Shown here piece by piece: positions 5,681 through 8,531 of a DNA stretch of 8,531 bases. The notes below the pieces were generated by a model, which saw nothing but the letters and a program-made list of their open reading frames with translations, did no database searches and was not told the origin of the DNA. The position numbers were made by a program, and so were the translations under genes. The stretch's first letter is position 1. Each line of letters opens with the position of its first letter. Source of the DNA: an uncultured Blautia sp. (GTDB lineage Bacteria > Bacillota > Clostridia > Lachnospirales > Lachnospiraceae); contig CABSEJ010000139.1 of NCBI GenBank assembly GCA_902476765.1, positions 1 through 8,531 on the forward strand, given 5' to 3'.

Positions 5681-6685
5681 ATGTCATTATACGAGCATAT
5701 ACAATTTCAAAAAGAAATATTCAAAAAAATGGGATTTGTATCAGATTTCACAGAGCCTGCCGCCCTATGGAGAAATCCAAAGGATTCTGAACAGGGATTT
5801 TTTCTGACCTATTACAGACTTCCTTTTTACATCCTCACTGCGGCAGATTTTAAGATTTCTTCAGATTTTTCCCTGCCCTTCCAAAATACAGAGGCAACCC
5901 TGCGCTTTGGCAGCTTTCACAAAGGCAGAACCCTATTCCAGATGGAGGGAAAAGCCTTAGACTCTTCTAGCCCTGTAAGCTTTCTGGTGAAAGAAGAAAA
6001 AAGCAGGGGAAGGCAGTTTTGGAAGACAGGCCAGACCGGCCAGGGCATAGAACTGGTAATCTCCATGGACTATCTGAATTCCCTGAAGGAATTAGAGCCA
6101 GAAATTTCTTCTCTCCTGGATTTCCCGGTAAACCGCCCTTTTCACTCCCTGCCCTCTCAGACCGTCACTGCTCTGGACCAGCTCTATAAGCTGGCCGTAA
6201 ACCGGGAGCTTACGCCCTTGTCCATAGAAGGAATACTGCTTCAATGTCTTGGTGTCCTGAGCCACGCCCTGGGAAAGAAAAACCTTGCCTCACCCTTCCA
6301 GCCGTCTTCTGTAAATCTGGGTAAACGAAAGCTTTCCTTTACCACTATGGACTTTCTGGCTCTGGAAAAGGCCAGACAGATAATACAGGAGCACCCGGAA
6401 AAAGAACATACCATTGACAGTCTCAGCCGTCAGGTATTTCTGAACCAGCAGAAGCTGAAAGCCGGATTTCCACTGTGCTTTCAGACCACGGTATACCAGT
6501 TTCTGAGAGATTGCCGTATGGCTCTGGCAGCCCGCCTGCTGGTCTACACAGAGGCAGACATCCAGGAAGTTGCTCTCCGGTCCGGGTACGATACCAGCTC
6601 CGGCTTTATTAAGGCCTTTAAAGAAAAATACCAATTAACGCCCCTGGCCTTCCGAAAGGAGCAGAGGGGAAAAGCTATTCGATAA
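5681..6685 (+). CDS. AraC-family transcriptional regulator, PchR/YbtA-like, of the iron importer
   Basis: This is a cytoplasmic DNA-binding regulator of 334 residues. The C-terminal AraC-type domain covers about 231-327, with two helix-turn-helix units: TIDSLSRQVFLNQQKLKAGF (about 245-264) and DIQEVALRSGYDTSSGFIKAFK (about 294-315), followed by the usual TPLAFRK. The wording NQQKLKAGF...TTVYQFLRDCRM is characteristic of the PchR/YbtA subgroup, whose known members sense ferric siderophores and activate uptake genes. The N-terminal 220 residues are a probable ligand or dimerisation domain that I do not recognise in detail; there is no fused binding-protein domain as in Bacillus Btr. I chose ATG 5681 because AAGGAG lies 7 nt upstream; an in-frame ATG at 5645 has no ribosome binding site. 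The gene is divergent from the importer and overlaps queA by 11 bp at its 3' end. The family is secure; the ligand is inferred. Confidence 0.93.
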   Translation: MSLYEHIQFQKEIFKKMGFVSDFTEPAALWRNPKDSEQGFFLTYYRLPFYILTAADFKISSDFSLPFQNTEATLRFGSFHKGRTLFQMEGKALDSSSPVSFLVKEEKSRGRQFWKTGQTGQGIELVISMDYLNSLKELEPEISSLLDFPVNRPFHSLPSQTVTALDQLYKLAVNRELTPLSIEGILLQCLGVLSHALGKKNLASPFQPSSVNLGKRKLSFTTMDFLALEKARQIIQEHPEKEHTIDSLSRQVFLNQQKLKAGFPLCFQTTVYQFLRDCRMALAARLLVYTEADIQEVALRSGYDTSSGFIKAFKEKYQLTPLAFRKEQRGKAIR

Positions 6686-7700
6686 ACATGGCATCTCCAA
6701 AGCTAAAGAACCGATAGCGCTCCTTCACCGCTTCCCGGTAGGCTGCCAGGATATGCTCCTTTCCTGCCAGGGCAGAAACCAGCATCAGCAGCGTAGATTC
6801 CGGCAGATGGAAATTAGTAATCAGTCCGTCAATCATTTTAAACCTGTATCCCGGATAAATGAAAATATCCGTCCAGCCACTTTTAGCCTGAAGAATCCCC
6901 TCCTCATCTGTGGCAGATTCCAGGGTCCTGCAGCTGGTAGTTCCCACGGAGATTACTCTGCCCCCATTTGCTTTTGTATCATTGATAATCTTAGCCTGGT
7001 CTTCCTCCACCACATAGAATTCGGAATGCATGTGGTGGTTTTCCACGTCGTCTACCTTCACCGGCCGGAAGGTGCCTAAACCTACATGGAGGGTGACATG
7101 GGCAATCTTGATTCCTTTTTCTTCTATTTCCTTCAACAGCTCCCTGGTAAAATGAAGGCCTGCCGTAGGAGCGGCTGCACTTCCTTCATGCTTGGCATAA
7201 ACTGTCTGATACCTGTTTTTATCCTGCAGCTTATGGGTGATGTAGGGTGGCAGAGGCATTTCCCCCAGCCTATCCAGGATTTCCTCAAAAATCCCCTCAA
7301 AACTAAACTGAATCAGACGGTTTCCTTCCTCTACGATGTCCAAAACCTCTCCTACCAGAAGTCCATCTCCAAAGCTGATTTTCGTACCCGGCTTTGCTTT
7401 CTTTCCCGGCTTCACCAGGGTTTCCCACACATTATTCTCCCGCCTTTTCAGCAGAAGAATCTCTATGGCAGCATCTGTGCCAATCTTGCTGCCATACAGC
7501 CGGGCAGGAATCACCTTAGTATCATTGATAACCAGGCAGTCTCCCTGATTCAGGTACCGGACAACCTGTTTAAAATCCCTATGGCAGATTTCTCCGGTTT
7601 TCTTGTCCAGGTGCAGAAGTCTGGAGGCGGAACGGTCCTCCAGAGGGTCCTGGGCAATAAGCTCCTGAGGCAAATCATAATAAAAATCTGAAGTTTTCAT
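6675..7700 (-). CDS. queA: S-adenosylmethionine:tRNA ribosyltransferase-isomerase (QueA)
   Basis: The enzyme transfers and isomerises the ribosyl group of S-adenosylmethionine onto preQ1 at the wobble base of tRNAs with GUN anticodons, making epoxyqueuosine. It has 341 residues, the usual full length. Strong family marks are FYYDLPQELIAQDPLEDR (6-23), VINDTKVIPARLYG (57-70), AAAPTAGLHFT (175-185), HVTLHVGLGTFRPVKVDD (201-218), HHMHSEFY (222-229), TNFHLPESTLLMLVSALAG (295-313) and the terminal RFFSFGDAMFIE. The ATG has AAAGGA upstream. The gene starts 14 nt after the stop of the phosphatase gene, and its ribosome binding site directly follows that TAA, so the two are co-transcribed. No other queuosine gene is in view. 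Its 3' end overlaps the convergent regulator gene. The assignment is very secure. Confidence 0.98.
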   Translation of the reverse strand: MKTSDFYYDLPQELIAQDPLEDRSASRLLHLDKKTGEICHRDFKQVVRYLNQGDCLVINDTKVIPARLYGSKIGTDAAIEILLLKRRENNVWETLVKPGKKAKPGTKISFGDGLLVGEVLDIVEEGNRLIQFSFEGIFEEILDRLGEMPLPPYITHKLQDKNRYQTVYAKHEGSAAAPTAGLHFTRELLKEIEEKGIKIAHVTLHVGLGTFRPVKVDDVENHHMHSEFYVVEEDQAKIINDTKANGGRVISVGTTSCRTLESATDEEGILQAKSGWTDIFIYPGYRFKMIDGLITNFHLPESTLLMLVSALAGKEHILAAYREAVKERYRFFSFGDAMFIE

Positions 7701-7714
7701 GATGCTTTCCTTTC

Positions 7715-8320
7715 TTACTGATAAAAAACCATGTCCTCCTTTAAAAGAAGGGCCTTTCCCTGGTTTATTTCTATAATATTTACTCCACAGTTAGGCGGTA
7801 CCTTGCCATGCCAAAAATTTTCCAGAGAAGGGTCCTTATACACATTCTGTAGAAAAGCCCGCATAGCGCATCCATGGGTGGACACCAGTATGGTTTTGTC
7901 CTGAAAATCTTCTCTGGACGCCAGCTCATGGAAAAACTCTTTTGTCCTGTTCTGCAAATGGGTAAAGCTTTCTCCTCCTGCAGGCGCTTTAAAATTCTGG
8001 GGATGATGAAAAAAGTTATCCAGCATGTCCTGAGGCAGGCTGGCCATGTCCTGGCCCTCCCACTCTCCGAAGGAAATTTCCCGAATTCTCTCTTCCTGAA
8101 AAATTGGCACATCTCTCCCCTCCAGAATCAGGCTGGCCGTATCTCTGGCCCTTTTTAAAGGGCTGGTAAAACAGCAGAAAAAAGGAACCTCCTTTAAAGC
8201 CTGGCCTGTAATCCTGGCCAGGCGGGTTCCATTGTCATTTAAAGGAATATCTGCAGCTCCCTGAAGCCTGCCCTGGGCATTCCAAAGGGTCTGTCCGTGG
8301 CGTATCACATAAATCTTCAT
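7715..8320 (-). CDS. Histidine phosphatase superfamily protein (phosphoglycerate-mutase-like; GpmB/CobC-type)
   Basis: This is a small cytoplasmic phosphatase or mutase of 201 residues using a phosphohistidine intermediate. It starts with the catalytic RHG motif (R7, H8, G9; H8 would be phosphorylated) in VIRHGQTLWNAQGRLQG, followed by the phosphate-binding arginine in SPLKRARDTA (R57), the acid/base region EISFGEWEG (E81 or nearby), GGES (115-118) and the second histidine in VSTHG (H149). Bacterial proteins of this size include broad-specificity phosphatases, GpmB-like proteins and alpha-ribazole phosphatase (CobC). With no cobalamin genes nearby, the substrate cannot be decided. The ATG is supported by AAGGAG 7 nt upstream. 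It is the first gene visible in a two-gene unit with queA; a functional link to queuosine is not implied by the sequence. Confidence 0.93.
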   Translation of the reverse strand: MKIYVIRHGQTLWNAQGRLQGAADIPLNDNGTRLARITGQALKEVPFFCCFTSPLKRARDTASLILEGRDVPIFQEERIREISFGEWEGQDMASLPQDMLDNFFHHPQNFKAPAGGESFTHLQNRTKEFFHELASREDFQDKTILVSTHGCAMRAFLQNVYKDPSLENFWHGKVPPNCGVNIIEINQGKALLLKEDMVFYQ

Positions 8321-8353
8321 TACACTTCTCCTTGGCTTTTATGGATGGTAAAG

Positions 8354-8439
8354 GCTGTGTCAGCAGGTACGTCAGCTTACACAGCAAGAAGGGCTGCCTT
8401 TGGAATGGGAAAGTTTCCTCCTTCCGGCAGACCCCTCTT
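8354..8439 (-). other. Structured leader or dispersed-repeat region upstream of the phosphatase-queA operon
   Basis: Two stable stems are visible. The first pairs 8386-8398 with 8426-8439 through 13 bp with one bulged base at 8431. On minus-strand RNA the one non-Watson-Crick pair is G-U, whereas plus-strand RNA would have an A-C mismatch, so the minus strand is the likely folded RNA. Its interior carries smaller GGAA/TTCC arms (8402-8405 with 8422-8425, and 8408-8411 with 8415-8418). The second pairs GCTGTGT (8354-8360) with ACACAGC (8379-8385). The region ends about 35 nt before the phosphatase start codon. It could be a leader regulator, a small RNA or a dispersed intergenic repeat. I could not match it to a riboswitch class. 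No promoter for the operon stands out in 8321-8531. Confidence 0.5.
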
Positions 8440-8506
8440 AACTTCTCACAGTACCGGCTTTTCCACTCAGACCGCCATCCTGTATTAGTACATAAATTAA
8501 AGCGAC

Positions 8507-8519
8507 CCGCCGCAGGCGG
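8507..8519 (-). terminator. GC-rich hairpin, possible terminator of a gene beyond the right edge
   Basis: CCGCC (8507-8511) and GGCGG (8515-8519) form a perfect 5-bp GC stem with a 3-nt loop, and AAGC (8500-8503) can pair with GCTT (8528-8531) at its base. On the minus strand the stem is followed by a moderately T-rich stretch (CTTTAATTT). It could end transcription of an unseen upstream gene, or belong to the structured region that continues to its left. The T tract is imperfect. Confidence 0.35.
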
Positions 8520-8531
8520 AGAATCCTGCTT

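Noticed and set aside
7086..7691. A 201-codon plus-strand reading frame antisense to queA.
   Set aside because: It lies entirely opposite a fully conserved queA and has no family features; it is a shadow of queA codon use.
7701..7714. preQ1 riboswitch controlling queA.
   Set aside because: Only 14 nt separate queA from the gene before it, and no preQ1 aptamer pattern is seen here or in the leader at 8321-8531.
8235..8531. A 98-codon reading frame on the minus strand open from the right edge to 8235, which could be the C-terminus of another gene.
   Set aside because: It has no visible start, an odd Cys/Arg/Trp-rich composition and no family resemblance, and it overlaps the phosphatase start in another frame. 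The RNA-like stems in the same stretch explain it better; sequence to the right of the window would settle it.
8321..8531. Cobalamin riboswitch, suggested by the CobC-like phosphatase and by a GCCGGTACTGTGAG stretch on the minus strand.
   Set aside because: The conserved GCCACTG element and the B12-box (AGGAGACCTGCC-like) are both absent and the stem layout does not fit.

Overview
The window looks like chromosome of a low- to mid-GC anaerobic Firmicute, most likely a Clostridia/Lachnospiraceae-type gut bacterium. This is an inference from strong AGGAGG ribosome binding sites, a lipoprotein-type solute-binding protein, a membrane pyrophosphatase of the K+-dependent Na+ type and general codon use; no rRNA or other taxonomic marker is present. 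Seven protein genes are visible, all on the minus strand except one regulator.

Layout, left to right: (1) 1-1423, minus, most of a membrane-bound ion-pumping pyrophosphatase (hppA), whose C-terminal third lies beyond the left edge. (2) 1424-1685, intergenic, with an hppA promoter candidate and a strong hairpin. (3) 1686-5481, minus, a four-gene iron/siderophore-type ABC importer in the order binding lipoprotein, permease, permease, ATPase, with overlapping or nearly touching genes. (4) 5482-5680, a divergent control region with two near-identical 14-bp direct repeats 22 bp apart, a third partial repeat beside a promoter, and two palindromes. (5) 5681-6685, plus, an AraC-family regulator whose DNA-binding domain resembles the PchR/YbtA siderophore-sensing group. 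(6) 6675-7700, minus, queA (queuosine tRNA modification), overlapping the regulator tail to tail. (7) 7715-8320, minus, a histidine-phosphatase-superfamily enzyme in an operon with queA. (8) 8321-8531, a gene-poor stretch that can fold into several hairpins on the minus strand.

The central story is an iron-acquisition island. The regulator probably senses the ferri-siderophore (or a related chelate) and activates the divergent importer through the tandem repeats, while a palindrome over the predicted transcription start could provide iron-dependent repression. The flanking hppA and phosphatase-queA units look like ordinary housekeeping genes. The parts most worth a second look are the divergent control region and the structured leader at the right edge. 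I see no CRISPR array, tRNA, rRNA, transposase or phage gene.
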